Shown one piece after another: positions 34,346 to 43,432 of a stretch of DNA of 64,000 nt. The notes under the pieces were generated by a model that saw only the letters and a program-made list of their open reading frames with translations, ran no database searches and had not been told where the DNA came from. The position numbers and the translations under genes are program-made. How positions within the stretch are numbered: position 1 is the stretch's first letter; every line of letters starts with the position of its first letter. Source of the DNA: CAKZML01 sp963823435 (GTDB lineage Bacteria > Pseudomonadota > Gammaproteobacteria > Steroidobacterales > BM003); assembly GCA_963823435.1 (NCBI GenBank), contig CAWGLN010000012.1, positions 1 through 64,000 of the forward strand. Reading direction: 5' to 3'.

Positions 34346-34735
34346 CTATACCCGGGCACTCTTGCCGAGTTTGCTGTCCAGGCTCAACTCGCCTGCACCA
34401 TTGGCGCACAGGACCAGGAATCCGCCCGCCATGGCCAGGTTCTTCATGAACATGATCATATCCATCTGGTTGGCGAAGTCGTTGTGGAACAAGGCCCCAC
34501 TGAGGACACAGAATCCTGCAAGCAGGAAGGCAAACAGACGAGTGCGGTAGCCGGCTATGATTGCCACTGCCCCGACCAACTCGATCACGATCACCAGTGG
34601 TAGCAGTATTCCCGGAACTCCCATGGAGTCCATGTAGCCCTGGGTGCCGGCGTATCCGGTAATCTTGTTCATGCCTGCTGCAAGAAAAATCAAAGACATC
34701 AATATTCGTCCGGTCAAATCAGCGTAGCGGTTCAT
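34346..34735 (-). CDS. DoxX-family membrane protein
   Basis: 129-aa four-helix protein of the DoxX family: helices at about 8-22 (GRILMSLIFLAAGMNKI), 45-63 (LPLVIVIELVGAVAIIAGY), 67-85 and 98-115. The FLAAGMNKITGY block after helix one is the family mark. DoxX proteins are linked to quinone or thiosulfate redox chemistry in some organisms; here the role is unknown. The ATG is followed by MNRYADLTGR. Confidence 0.8.
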   Translation of the reverse strand: MNRYADLTGRILMSLIFLAAGMNKITGYAGTQGYMDSMGVPGILLPLVIVIELVGAVAIIAGYRTRLFAFLLAGFCVLSGALFHNDFANQMDMIMFMKNLAMAGGFLVLCANGAGELSLDSKLGKSARV

Positions 34736-34825
34736 GGCGTTTTCTCCTGTTATTGTGTTTTTTTTCGAAGAACAAGTTTACTGCAAAGATCAACTGGTGT
34801 GGTACTGCGACCTACACGCCAGGCA

Positions 34826-35242
34826 TCACCCGGTGCCGGCCATACGCACACCCAGCATTACCCAGAGAGCAACCAGGGCTATCCAGCTCAGGGCAAATAC
34901 CCGGACACGCCAGATTACGTTATTGCCGAACAGGTGAATGCCAGAATGAACATATCGGGCAGCCACGTAGACCCAGGCCGCTACAACCATCGCGCCACCG
35001 CCCAGAGCCGTGGCGTAGGCCATGACAATCACGGTATAAAACAATATGGGTTGCTCGAAAAGGTTGGTGGTATGACGGGTGAACACCGCGACATCTTCAG
35101 GTTCCTGACCGTCGCGATAAAGTTTATAGAATGCCGGATTCACCCGCTTTTGCGCTACTGCCCCAAAACGCTTCGTTACCAGCGCGATCGCCACCGCAGA
35201 GGTCAGGACAAACATGCCGAATGCAGGCCAAAGAATTTCCAT
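34826..35242 (-). CDS. MAPEG-family membrane protein
   Basis: 138-aa four-helix protein of the MAPEG superfamily (eicosanoid/glutathione transferase-like). Segments: ILWPAFGMFVLTSAVAIALV, then the family-conserved NPAFYKLYRDGQEPEDVAVFTRHTTNLFEQP-type loop with an Arg-His pair, and three further helices (LFYTVIVMAYATALGG, VVAAWVYVAARYVHSGIHL, VFALSWIALVALWVML). The bacterial members usually have unknown activity. The gene lies alone upstream of doxX on the same strand. Confidence 0.75.
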   Translation of the reverse strand: MEILWPAFGMFVLTSAVAIALVTKRFGAVAQKRVNPAFYKLYRDGQEPEDVAVFTRHTTNLFEQPILFYTVIVMAYATALGGGAMVVAAWVYVAARYVHSGIHLFGNNVIWRVRVFALSWIALVALWVMLGVRMAGTG

Positions 35243-35498
35243 GTTGTTTTCCTTTCTTGAGCTTGAATATTCTTTCGAGTCAAGGAACGATCAACTGCAC
35301 CTTTCGTCGCTGGTGGCATTGTAGTTTGAGTATTGATGCAAAGTCTTGGCTACTTGGGCAGAACAATCGCGAGCCTGGCCAGGGAAAGTCACCGGACTGG
35401 AAATATCCTGAAAACGGCAGGTCACCACGACTTTGCAGTATTGGGCAGGTGGGTATTATTCAGGCCGTCCAGGACACTCCTAGCCGGCGACGAATGGT

Positions 35499-35594
35499 TC
35501 ACTTGAGCACGCCACGCAAGATCATTGCAAGCAGCCACAATGCCATCACACTTGCCGCCCAAATAGTCACGAACCAAAGGATTCTCTTAAGCAT
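35499..35594 (-). CDS. 31-aa DUF2474/CydX-like bd oxidase partner
   Basis: Short protein, MLKRILWFVTIWAASVMALW then LLAMILRGVLK, a single transmembrane helix with basic ends. GAGG precedes the ATG closely. It lies 26 nt behind the bd oxidase subunit II gene, the position of CydX and DUF2474 proteins, which bind and stabilise the oxidase. Confidence 0.7.
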   Translation of the reverse strand: MLKRILWFVTIWAASVMALWLLAMILRGVLK

Positions 35595-35620
35595 ATCCTC
35601 ACCGCTGGTCCGTTCGGTGG

Positions 35621-36625
35621 TCAATGGTAGCCCGCCTCGGGGTCCATCTTGCCCCTGAATACCCAGTAGGCGTGAGCGGTATACACCACAATGATGGGAA
35701 TCAGCACCACCGCTCCGACCAGCAAAAACTTCAGGCTGCTGTCCGGACCCGCGGCCTGCCAGATAGAGATCGAGGGCGGCACGATGAAGGGATAGAAACT
35801 GATCACCAGACCGATGTAACACAGAATGAACAAGGCATTGGCGGAAAGAAATGGCCGTGCGTCGTGCCCGCGTCGCAAACCCAGGAACAGGCTTGTGGCC
35901 GCTGCCACAACCAGCAGAGGAACCGGGGCGACATACAGTAACGCCGGCCATCCAAACCATCGCTCCATGTATTCCGGTTGCAACAGGGGTGTCCACAGAC
36001 TGACGATCCCGATCAACGCGAGTGTTCCAACACCCGCGTACCAGGCAACCTTGCGGGCAAAGGCCTGTAGCTCGCCCTCGGTCTTGAGTACCAGCCAGGT
36101 CGCCCCCAGCAAGACGTATCCCACGACCATTGCCACACCGCAAGCCAGGCTGAACGGGGTCAACCAATCCCACCAGCCGCCGGCGTAGGCGCGACCCTCC
36201 ACCGCAATACCCTGCACCAGGGTACCGAGCATGATGCCCTGGCACAGGGAGGCCACCAGCGAACCGAGGGTAAAGGCCCAGTTCCATACAAACTTGGCCC
36301 TCACTGTTCGCCAGCGAAACTCAAAGGCGACTCCACGAAGTATCAACCCCAGCAGCATGGCGATCAGGGGCGCATACAAGGCCGGCATGATGATGGCATA
36401 GGCCAAAGGGAAGACGGCGAACAAGCCACCACCTCCCAGCACCAGCCAGGTCTCGTTACCGTCCCATACCGGAGCCACGGAGTTCATGGCCATATCCTGC
36501 TCGGCTTCGCCACCCAGCCAGGGATAAATCAACGCGATCCCCAGGTCGAAACCGTCCAGCAACACGTAGGCCAGCACGGCGAAACCGATCAATCCTGCCC
36601 ATACCAGAGGATAATCAATCATCAT
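35621..36625 (-). CDS. cioB: cytochrome bd-type (cyanide-insensitive) ubiquinol oxidase subunit II
   Basis: 334-aa integral membrane subunit of the bd oxidase, which couples quinol oxidation to reduction of oxygen without proton pumping. Eight to nine helices; the family blocks ID-x-PLVWAGLIGFAVLAYVLLDGFDLGIA, NSVAPVWDGNETWLVLGGG and PFIVPPSISIWQAAGPDSSL are all visible. The ATG at 36625 overlaps the subunit I stop by 4 nt (ATGA), with AAGGGGG upstream; the larger open frame that begins at 36925 extends through the subunit I gene and is rejected. Followed by the DUF2474-type peptide. Confidence 0.9.
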   Translation of the reverse strand: MMIDYPLVWAGLIGFAVLAYVLLDGFDLGIALIYPWLGGEAEQDMAMNSVAPVWDGNETWLVLGGGGLFAVFPLAYAIIMPALYAPLIAMLLGLILRGVAFEFRWRTVRAKFVWNWAFTLGSLVASLCQGIMLGTLVQGIAVEGRAYAGGWWDWLTPFSLACGVAMVVGYVLLGATWLVLKTEGELQAFARKVAWYAGVGTLALIGIVSLWTPLLQPEYMERWFGWPALLYVAPVPLLVVAAATSLFLGLRRGHDARPFLSANALFILCYIGLVISFYPFIVPPSISIWQAAGPDSSLKFLLVGAVVLIPIIVVYTAHAYWVFRGKMDPEAGYH

Positions 36626-38049
36626 AAATCCCCCTTCCCACCCACCGGGTTCGGTCGCTGGGTCGCAGCCGGACCCAGGGACATGGCAGCGGCCCTGACC
36701 GGCAACATCGCATCGGGGTCGTGGTCGTGGTCGCCGGCAACCGGCGTCTTGCCCATCATGCGCAGCAGGTAAAAAATTCCTGCTCCAAACACAAAGAAGT
36801 ACACAACGATAAACGCCAGCAACGAAGCGGCGACTGCGGGCGCATCCAGCGGAGAAACCGAATCGGCCGTTCTGAGCAGGCCATACACGGTATACGGTTG
36901 CCGTCCCATCTCGGTCACAATCCAACCGGCCACGACCGCCAGCAAACCAGAGGGTCCCATGAGGACTGCGATCCGCAGCATCCAGGGCCGGTCAAAAAGT
37001 GCCCCGCGCCAGCGCAGGAACAGACTGATCAGACCAAGGCCCAACATCGCGAAGCCCATGGCCAGCATGACCCGGAAACTCCAGAACACCATGGCCACGT
37101 TAGGCCAGTCCTCGCGAGGCCACGCGTCCAGGCCCTTAACTTCCCCGTCCAGTTCATGGGTCAGGATCAGGCTGCCAAGTTTCGGGATCTCGAGAGAAAA
37201 ATGAACCTTGCCTGCTTCCTGGTCTGGAAGACCGAAAAGAATGAGCGGCGCACCACGCCGGGTTTCGAAGTGTCCTTCCATGGCCGCAATTTTCGCCGGC
37301 TGGTGTTCCAGGGTATTCAGGCCGTGCATGTCGCCGGCCAGGATCTGGATGGGCGCCACTGTTACCGCCATCCACATGGCCATGGAAAACATCAGACGGG
37401 CGATGCTGTTTTGATTGTCCTTCAGCAGGTGCCAGGCACCGGTCGCGCCGACGATGAACGCCGTGGTCAGGTAAGCGGCCAGCACTGTGTGCACAAAACG
37501 ATAGGGAAAAGACGGGTTGAACACGATTGCCCACCAGTCGTCAGGTACAAATTGACCTACCTCGTTATATGCATAACCCACCGGGGTTTGCATCCAACTG
37601 TTCACACTCAGGATCCAGAAAGCAGAGAAGGCCGTACCCACTGCCACCAGCAAGGTGGCCAGGAAATGCAGACGCCTGCCCACTTTCTTCATGCCAAACA
37701 GCATGACACCCAGGAAGCCTGCTTCCAGAAAAAATGCGGACAGCACTTCGTAGCCCATCAGCGGGCCGAGCACCGGGCCGGTCTTGTCTGAGAATACACT
37801 CCAGTTGGTCCCGAATTGGTAACTCATGACCAATCCGGATACCACCCCCATGCCAAAAGCTACGGCAAATATTTTCAGCCAGAACTTGAACGTATCCAGG
37901 TAAATCGCCCGGCCGGTGAACAGCCAGAGTCCTTCCAGCACAGCGAGATAACTGGCCAGCCCAATGGAAAACGCAGGCAAAAGGAAGTGGAATGTAATGG
38001 TGAACGCAAATTGAAAACGCGCCAGGTCTATCGCATTGGCCCAATCCAT
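36622..38049 (-). CDS. cioA: cytochrome bd-type (cyanide-insensitive) ubiquinol oxidase subunit I
   Basis: 475-aa haem-bearing subunit. H21 in FTITFHFLLPAFSIG is the haem ligand equivalent to E. coli His19, and GWIVTEMGRQPYTVYGLLRT is the family block near the C-terminal helices. The quinol-binding loop is short, about 60 residues less than in E. coli CydA, which is typical of the CioA/cyanide-insensitive branch. The ATG at 38049 is chosen, giving MDWANAIDLARFQFAF; the open frame extends 21 codons further. Cyanide or sulfide tolerance and growth at low oxygen are the likely roles (inference from the family). Confidence 0.9.
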   Translation of the reverse strand: MDWANAIDLARFQFAFTITFHFLLPAFSIGLASYLAVLEGLWLFTGRAIYLDTFKFWLKIFAVAFGMGVVSGLVMSYQFGTNWSVFSDKTGPVLGPLMGYEVLSAFFLEAGFLGVMLFGMKKVGRRLHFLATLLVAVGTAFSAFWILSVNSWMQTPVGYAYNEVGQFVPDDWWAIVFNPSFPYRFVHTVLAAYLTTAFIVGATGAWHLLKDNQNSIARLMFSMAMWMAVTVAPIQILAGDMHGLNTLEHQPAKIAAMEGHFETRRGAPLILFGLPDQEAGKVHFSLEIPKLGSLILTHELDGEVKGLDAWPREDWPNVAMVFWSFRVMLAMGFAMLGLGLISLFLRWRGALFDRPWMLRIAVLMGPSGLLAVVAGWIVTEMGRQPYTVYGLLRTADSVSPLDAPAVAASLLAFIVVYFFVFGAGIFYLLRMMGKTPVAGDHDHDPDAMLPVRAAAMSLGPAATQRPNPVGGKGDL

Positions 38050-38233
38050 GGAACCCCCCGTTATTAAACCGACCCAACAGCCCGAGGCGTTGGAGCGACC
38101 GGATAGGATCACACTATAACAGGCGGAGTCAGCTCACATCCATCGCGCTGCCGGGCGGGTACTGGCCACGACTCCCGGTCTCTCCACTGCACACCAAGCC
38201 ACGGTTAAATCGGTGGCCGATCGCGGCTGGTAC

Positions 38234-38632
38234 CTATATTCGCTGCGCCACCATCGCCCTTCGGTATACCCACCAGGGGACCAGCGCCAGCCACAACAGG
38301 AACAACGACCACACCCTGCCCTGCATCAGATTGTAATCATGCAGCAACCTGGCCCAGCTATGACCCATGAGGTAATGCCCAAATCCAAATTCAAAAATGA
38401 CCGTCATACACAGCCACATCAGACCTATGGCTACCGCCTCACCCCGGGATCGGATTGGCCACCTGCGATGAAATTGTGAGACCGCATATGCGATTAGAAG
38501 AATGCCCGTGACAGTGGACAGTTGGTGGGCCGCCAGTTCCGGCATCAGCTTCCCGTAAGTAAGGACTCTCACGCTGCCATTCAAGACACCCAGCACCGCC
38601 AGCCCCATCCAGGCCACCGCATATCGCCACAT
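38234..38632 (-). CDS. small four-helix membrane protein, function unknown
   Basis: About 132-aa membrane protein with hydrophobic segments WRYAVAWMGLAVLGVLNG, STVTGILLIAYAVSQF, VAIGLMWLCMTVIFEFGFGH and SLFLLWLALVPWWVY. The start at 38632 has AGGAA about 8 nt upstream; two ATGs further out are also in frame. FEFGFGHYLMGHSWARLLHDYNL is a distinct loop with two His. No homologue recognised. Confidence 0.5.
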   Translation of the reverse strand: MWRYAVAWMGLAVLGVLNGSVRVLTYGKLMPELAAHQLSTVTGILLIAYAVSQFHRRWPIRSRGEAVAIGLMWLCMTVIFEFGFGHYLMGHSWARLLHDYNLMQGRVWSLFLLWLALVPWWVYRRAMVAQRI

Positions 38633-38722
38633 TCTTGCATTCCTCATTCTACCAGAGTATCCAAGCAGGCCTGTCCGCCGGCCTTGCATACACCCCTTAT
38701 CCTGCTCCGAGCCGCGGCGCGC

Positions 38723-40851
38723 TCAGCCGGCAAGCCCGACCACAGTGACCGGCACACCGTTGAGCACAGCATTACCAGACAGCTCGTCCACATCCTGGTC
38801 ATCAGTCAGGTCATTCACGCACACGCCGGGGGTTTTGTCGGCCACCCGCAGGCGGGTACCCGGGCGGCCGTGACCCCAGCCGTGGGGCAGACTCACCACG
38901 CCCGGCATCACCGCATCCGTGATATCCAGTTCCACTGACACCTCTCCCACGCGTGAATTCACACTCACCCGTTGCCCGTTTTTCAGAGCGAGCCTGGCGG
39001 CATCCTCGGGGTTCATCATCAACTGGTGCCGCGGCTTGCCCTTGGTCAGCCGGTGGAAATTATGCATCCAGGAGTTGTTGCTACGCACATGCCGTCGGCC
39101 AATAAGAAGCAGACCCGGCTCCAAGGTGTTTTCGGAAACCTGAAGCAACGCGGGATATCCGCCAGCAGTGCAGGCGGTGCGCAATCGATTTTCTTGTCCT
39201 GGTGCACCAGGCGTTCGGGCAGGCAAGGCTTCAGCGCGCCCAGGTCCATGCCATGAGGCTGTTTCGCAAGCTCGGAAAAATCCAGACCGGGCGAGCAACC
39301 CTGGGCCTCGCCGTAGGGCCCGGCCTTTAGACCCATATCCAGTATGGCTGTGGGTGGATATACCGGCCTGGACTGGACCCCGAGGGCCGGAGCCAGGTGG
39401 GCACCCAATTGACTCATGATCTCCCAGTCATGCATGGCGCCCTCGGGCTTGTCGAAGGCCGGAGCGCTATAGCGTGCGATGTTACGCACCGCAAACACAC
39501 TCAGCGCCAGATCGTAGTGATCGTGCTCCAGGGGCGAAGTAGGCGGCAATATGACATCAGCGTGTCGGGTGGTTTCATTCAAATAGAAATCGACCGCGAC
39601 CATGAACTCAAGCCCCGCAAGGGCGCGATCCAGCTGCTGACCATTGGGAGTAGAGAGCACCGGATTACCCGCGCAGAGAATCAATGCTCTCACCTGACCC
39701 TTGCCCGGGGTCAGGATCTCTTCAGCCAGGGCGGCAACCGGCAATTCACCGGAAAATTCGGGTAACCCGCGAACCCGGCTCTGCCACAGGTTGAAGTGAC
39801 CGGGACGATTGTTGGGTCCGGCCACCAGGTCCACCGCAGGCAGGTTGAACATGGAGCCACCACTGCGATCCAGGTTGCCGGTGGCGATATTAATGAGCTG
39901 GATAGCCCACTGGCACAGGCCACCAAAACGCTGGACAGATACCCCCAGGCGACCGTAGCACACGCCCCCCTCGGCCGTAGCCAACTCGCGCGCAAGCTCC
40001 CGTATCATCGGGCCAGGCACACCGCTCATGCGCTCGGCCAGGGCAACGGTAAACGGACGCACCGCATCCACCGCCTGGTCCCAACCCTTCAGGTAATCCT
40101 GGTAACTTGAGGTGTCCCCCAGGGCTTCCTCCAGGATGACGTTGAGCAGGGCCAACAAGAACCAGGCATCGGTGCCGGGTCGTATGAACAGGTGCCGGTC
40201 GGCAACCTCGGCAGTCTCGGTCCGGCGAGGATCTACCACGACCATCTTGCCGCCACGCTTGTGCAGTGCTTTCAAACGTCCACGAAAATCCGGCACGGTC
40301 ATCAGGCTTCCGTTGGAAGCCATGGGATTTCCACCTATCACGAGCAGGTAGGTCGTGCGGTCGACATCCGGTACCGGCACCAGGAACTGGTGCCCGTACA
40401 TCAGGTAGCACACCATCTGGTGCGGCAACTGATCCACCGAAGTGGCTGAATAACGATTCCGGGTCTTGAGCAGACCGTAGAAATTGGGGCCGTGGGTCAT
40501 CATGCCCCAGTTGTGGACATTTGGATTGCCCAGGTACACGCCCACCGCGTCATGGCCATGCTCGCCGGTGATGCGGGCAAGTTTTTCGGCCACCAACCGG
40601 TAGGCCTCGTCCCACTCACACTCCTGCCACTGCCCGTCTATTTTGCACATGGGTCTGCGCAGACGATCCGGATCCTCGTGCAAATCCTTCAGGGCCACCG
40701 CCTTGGGACAAATGTGACCGTGACTGAAAGGATCGCGCTGGTCGCCACGTACGCTCACCACCCTGTCCTTTTCAATCAGGATTTCCACCCCGCACAGGGC
40801 CTCGCACAGGTGACAGGCACGATAATGGAGGGTGGTATTACTGGCCTTCAC
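38723..40851 (-). pseudogene. molybdopterin oxidoreductase, frameshifted near the 3' end
   Basis: About 705-aa (if repaired) molybdopterin-binding oxidoreductase of the DMSO reductase superfamily without a visible [4Fe-4S]-cluster truncation: HYRACHLCEALCGVEILIEKD is the N-terminal Cys cluster site (CxxCxxxC), RGDQRDPFSHGHICPKAVAL follows, and NPNVHNWGMMTH and GGNPMASNGSLM are pterin-contact regions. The first frame (40851-39046) is intact to KIDCAPPALLADIP. One base is then missing or extra near 39150-39160, and the rest (PALLQVSENTLEPGLLL ... HGWGHGRPGTRL ... VPVTVVGLAG) continues in the next frame as the molydopterin dinucleotide-binding domain. No Tat signal, so cytoplasmic. Electron partner unknown. 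Confidence 0.75.
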
Positions 40852-40938
40852 TCAAACTATCTCCCTGGCCGCTGTTCGCAGACGTAATCCGGGCAACCAT
40901 GCCACGACAGCTCACCCCTCGCCAGTCCCGGTGCGGCA

Positions 40939-41640
40939 CTAGTCGCGCAACGCCACCCAGACCGCTTTGGCCCTGGCTATCCGGCGGCCGGTGTGATCAA
41001 ACAAGGCGGTGCCCGCGTAGTGCTTGCGTCCTTCCTGACCCAGGGACCAGGCCAGCACGGTACAGTTCTGGAGAACGTCCAGCTCGTGTTCTCGCTCCAG
41101 CGTCATCCTGCCCAGCAACATGGGCTGCGCCTGCGTCGACACCGCAAAATATCCAGGACAATCCAGGCTGGCCCACACAAATTCAGTCTTGACCTTGCCG
41201 TTTGCATCCGCAAGTTCCCGGCCAGGTCTCCAGGGCGCGGCGAGGACGTTGGCGCCTGGCACCTGGCCTGCGAATACTCTCAGACCGTCGCCAGGCTTGC
41301 GCCGGGGACCGCATACAAAACACCCGGGGAAAAGGTGGGTTTGGAAACCCGTATATCGCCGACCCGCCTCCTGCACCGTCGCCCAATCCGGCAGTCCCGG
41401 CACGCTCAGGTCCAGGCTGGCAGCGCATGCCTGGGCCACCAGTTGGTCTGTGTCCATCAAGCGCAAGCCGGATTCGAGGTCCCCCATGACTGTCATCGAA
41501 CGATCCAGCGGCGGCGGCAGGCGCAGGGTGACCTCTGCGGGGCCCCCGTAGCGGCTGCCCAGCAAGCCGCACACATACCCGCCGTTACCCGAATCCGGGG
41601 GCCCGCAAAAGCGCGGATTCACAATAATCGTTTCAGACAA
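40939..41640 (-). CDS. double-hotdog-like protein, thioesterase type
   Basis: 233-aa soluble protein that starts like a hotdog domain (FCGPPDSGNGGYVCGLLGSRYG, VTLRLPPPLDRSMTV) and has a second half with WASLDCPGYFAVS and QPMLLGRMTLER, as in acyl-CoA thioesterases with two fused domains. HLFPGCFVCGPRRKPGDGL carries a C-x2-C-G motif. The active residues are not clear, so catalysis is not certain. It lies alone between an oxidoreductase gene and a divergent patatin gene. Confidence 0.6.
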   Translation of the reverse strand: MSETIIVNPRFCGPPDSGNGGYVCGLLGSRYGGPAEVTLRLPPPLDRSMTVMGDLESGLRLMDTDQLVAQACAASLDLSVPGLPDWATVQEAGRRYTGFQTHLFPGCFVCGPRRKPGDGLRVFAGQVPGANVLAAPWRPGRELADANGKVKTEFVWASLDCPGYFAVSTQAQPMLLGRMTLEREHELDVLQNCTVLAWSLGQEGRKHYAGTALFDHTGRRIARAKAVWVALRD

Positions 41641-41870
41641 GGTGTTGGATCCTCATGCCCGGCCAAAGCGGGACACGCTAGCAGATTGGCGCGCCACCCA
41701 CCACGATCGAACACCATTGCGGCCTTTGCATATGCCATTCCCGGGGCTTTGTGGCAGACTTGGCCACGTGGTACCAACAAGCTTGCCGGGGGTAGCGGCT
41801 GGATTTTGACGCTATGCAATAAAGCACTTGACCACCGTTCGGGCAATACAATTAAGTATATGATTTTTAT

Positions 41871-43424
41871 ATGTTTTTAATTTCTGCAATGCGAAGCTCT
41901 AAAACTCGCCGCGAACTGATACAGCGGACCCTTGATGCCGAAAAGGAGATGGGGACAGCAACCAGCTACCAGCAATGGCTGGATGCAGCCGAGGCCCATG
42001 ACCAGGCCAGCGGCATGTTCGAGTGGCGTAGCAAGGTCGACAGCAAGGACTACGACAACGAGCTCCTGGTTTCACGTACGCGGCTGTTGAAGAAATTAAT
42101 CAAGGCAAACGATATTCCCCGCCTGGTGTTCTACCTGCGCGAGGAACTGCATGGCAACCTGGCCAACATGGCCAATCCTGTCCTGTACATGAACGCCAAG
42201 GCAGGCACCAAATACCTGATCACCGACTATTTGCATGAGGTCCGGAGCGCCTTGAATTATCTCTGCGACACCGAGATCAAGGGCTTCCCCCCCAGCAAGA
42301 AACTGGAGTTCTTCAAGCGCGCGGCGCAGAGCTTTGGGCGCTCCGCCCTGCTGTTAAGCGGCGGTGCCACCCTTGGTTTGTTCCACATGGGAGTTATCAA
42401 GGAGCTTTGGGAGCACAGGCTGCTGCCCAGGGTAATTACCGGCTCAAGCGCAGGTGCCCTGGTTGCAGGCGTGGTCGGGACCAATACGGATCGCCAGCTG
42501 GAGATGATTTTTCAGCCCGGCAAGATGGACCTGGCGTGGGCCCAGACAATGGGTTTCCAGTCCATGATCAAGGGCGAGGGAATCCTGGACCCACAGCAAC
42601 TGTCACGGACCGTCAACCGGAATGTGAAACGGCTGACTTTCCTGGAGGCCTACAAGCGTACCAACCGCATCATTAATATCTCGGTGTCGCCAGCCGACCA
42701 CAACCAGTTTCCGAGATTGCTCAATTACCTCACCGCGCCCAATGTGTATGTGCGTAGCGCGGTCATGGCCAGCACCGCCATCCCGGGTCTGTACCCGCCG
42801 GTGCAACTGAAGGCCAAGAACTTTGAAGGCAAGACTGTCCCGCATATGAAACGCAGCCTATGGATCGATGGCTCGGTGCATGGAGACGTGCCGAAAGAGC
42901 GAGTCAGCCGCATGCACAACGTCAATCATTATGTGGTCAGTCAGACCAACCCGCATGTGGTGCCCTTCATTCGTGAAGAAGACCCGCGCAAGGGCTTGCT
43001 GCCATTCTTGCGCCAACTCATGTTCTCCGTCCCCATGATACAGGTGGAGCAAGCGCTGGAACTGGCGAGACGGCACTTTGATTTCGCCCCGCTGAACGCC
43101 CTGGTGAACAAGGCCCATGCGGTGGCCACCCAGACCTACAGCGGTGATGTCACCATCTACCCGGATCGCAATCTTCACGACCTGCTCAAGATTTTCTCAA
43201 ATCCCTCGCATGCCGAAATACAGGCTTTCATCGTTGCCGGTCGGCAGTCAGCCTGGCCGAAAATGGCCAGGGTGCATAACACGACCATCATCAGCCAGAC
43301 CTTTGACGAGTGTCTCCTGCGTCTGAGGCAGCGCTACAAGTACGTGAAGCGGCGTGCTCCGACGGTGAAAAAACGGGTTGCCAGTCGCAAGAATATAGAG
43401 CCGATTGTCATCGACCCGGAATAG
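41871..43424 (+). CDS. patatin-like lipase with DUF3336 domain
   Basis: 517-aa lipid acyl hydrolase of the Tgl3/Tgl4-type group. Residues about 15-150 form the DUF3336 N-terminal domain; the patatin domain follows with the oxyanion loop SGGATLGLFHMGV (163-175), nucleophile GSSAG (Ser193) and catalytic Asp in WIDGSVHGD near 345. The dyad is complete. Such enzymes release fatty acids from triacylglycerol or phospholipid; the convergent WS/DGAT gene supports neutral-lipid turnover (inference). ATG 41871 and ATG 41889 are both possible starts; neither has a good Shine-Dalgarno. Confidence 0.85.
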   Translation: MFLISAMRSSKTRRELIQRTLDAEKEMGTATSYQQWLDAAEAHDQASGMFEWRSKVDSKDYDNELLVSRTRLLKKLIKANDIPRLVFYLREELHGNLANMANPVLYMNAKAGTKYLITDYLHEVRSALNYLCDTEIKGFPPSKKLEFFKRAAQSFGRSALLLSGGATLGLFHMGVIKELWEHRLLPRVITGSSAGALVAGVVGTNTDRQLEMIFQPGKMDLAWAQTMGFQSMIKGEGILDPQQLSRTVNRNVKRLTFLEAYKRTNRIINISVSPADHNQFPRLLNYLTAPNVYVRSAVMASTAIPGLYPPVQLKAKNFEGKTVPHMKRSLWIDGSVHGDVPKERVSRMHNVNHYVVSQTNPHVVPFIREEDPRKGLLPFLRQLMFSVPMIQVEQALELARRHFDFAPLNALVNKAHAVATQTYSGDVTIYPDRNLHDLLKIFSNPSHAEIQAFIVAGRQSAWPKMARVHNTTIISQTFDECLLRLRQRYKYVKRRAPTVKKRVASRKNIEPIVIDPE

Positions 43425-43432
43425 CTTCCGCT

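Noticed and set aside
35621..36925. cioB frame extended to 434 codons from an upstream start
   Set aside because: The extra 100 codons lie inside cioA in another frame and are not membrane-protein-like; the ATG at 36625 has a good ribosome binding site and the usual 4-nt overlap.
36721..37791. 356-codon plus-strand frame antisense to cioA
   Set aside because: The translation is rich in His, Gln and Arg with no domain; the minus strand encodes a clear bd oxidase subunit I.
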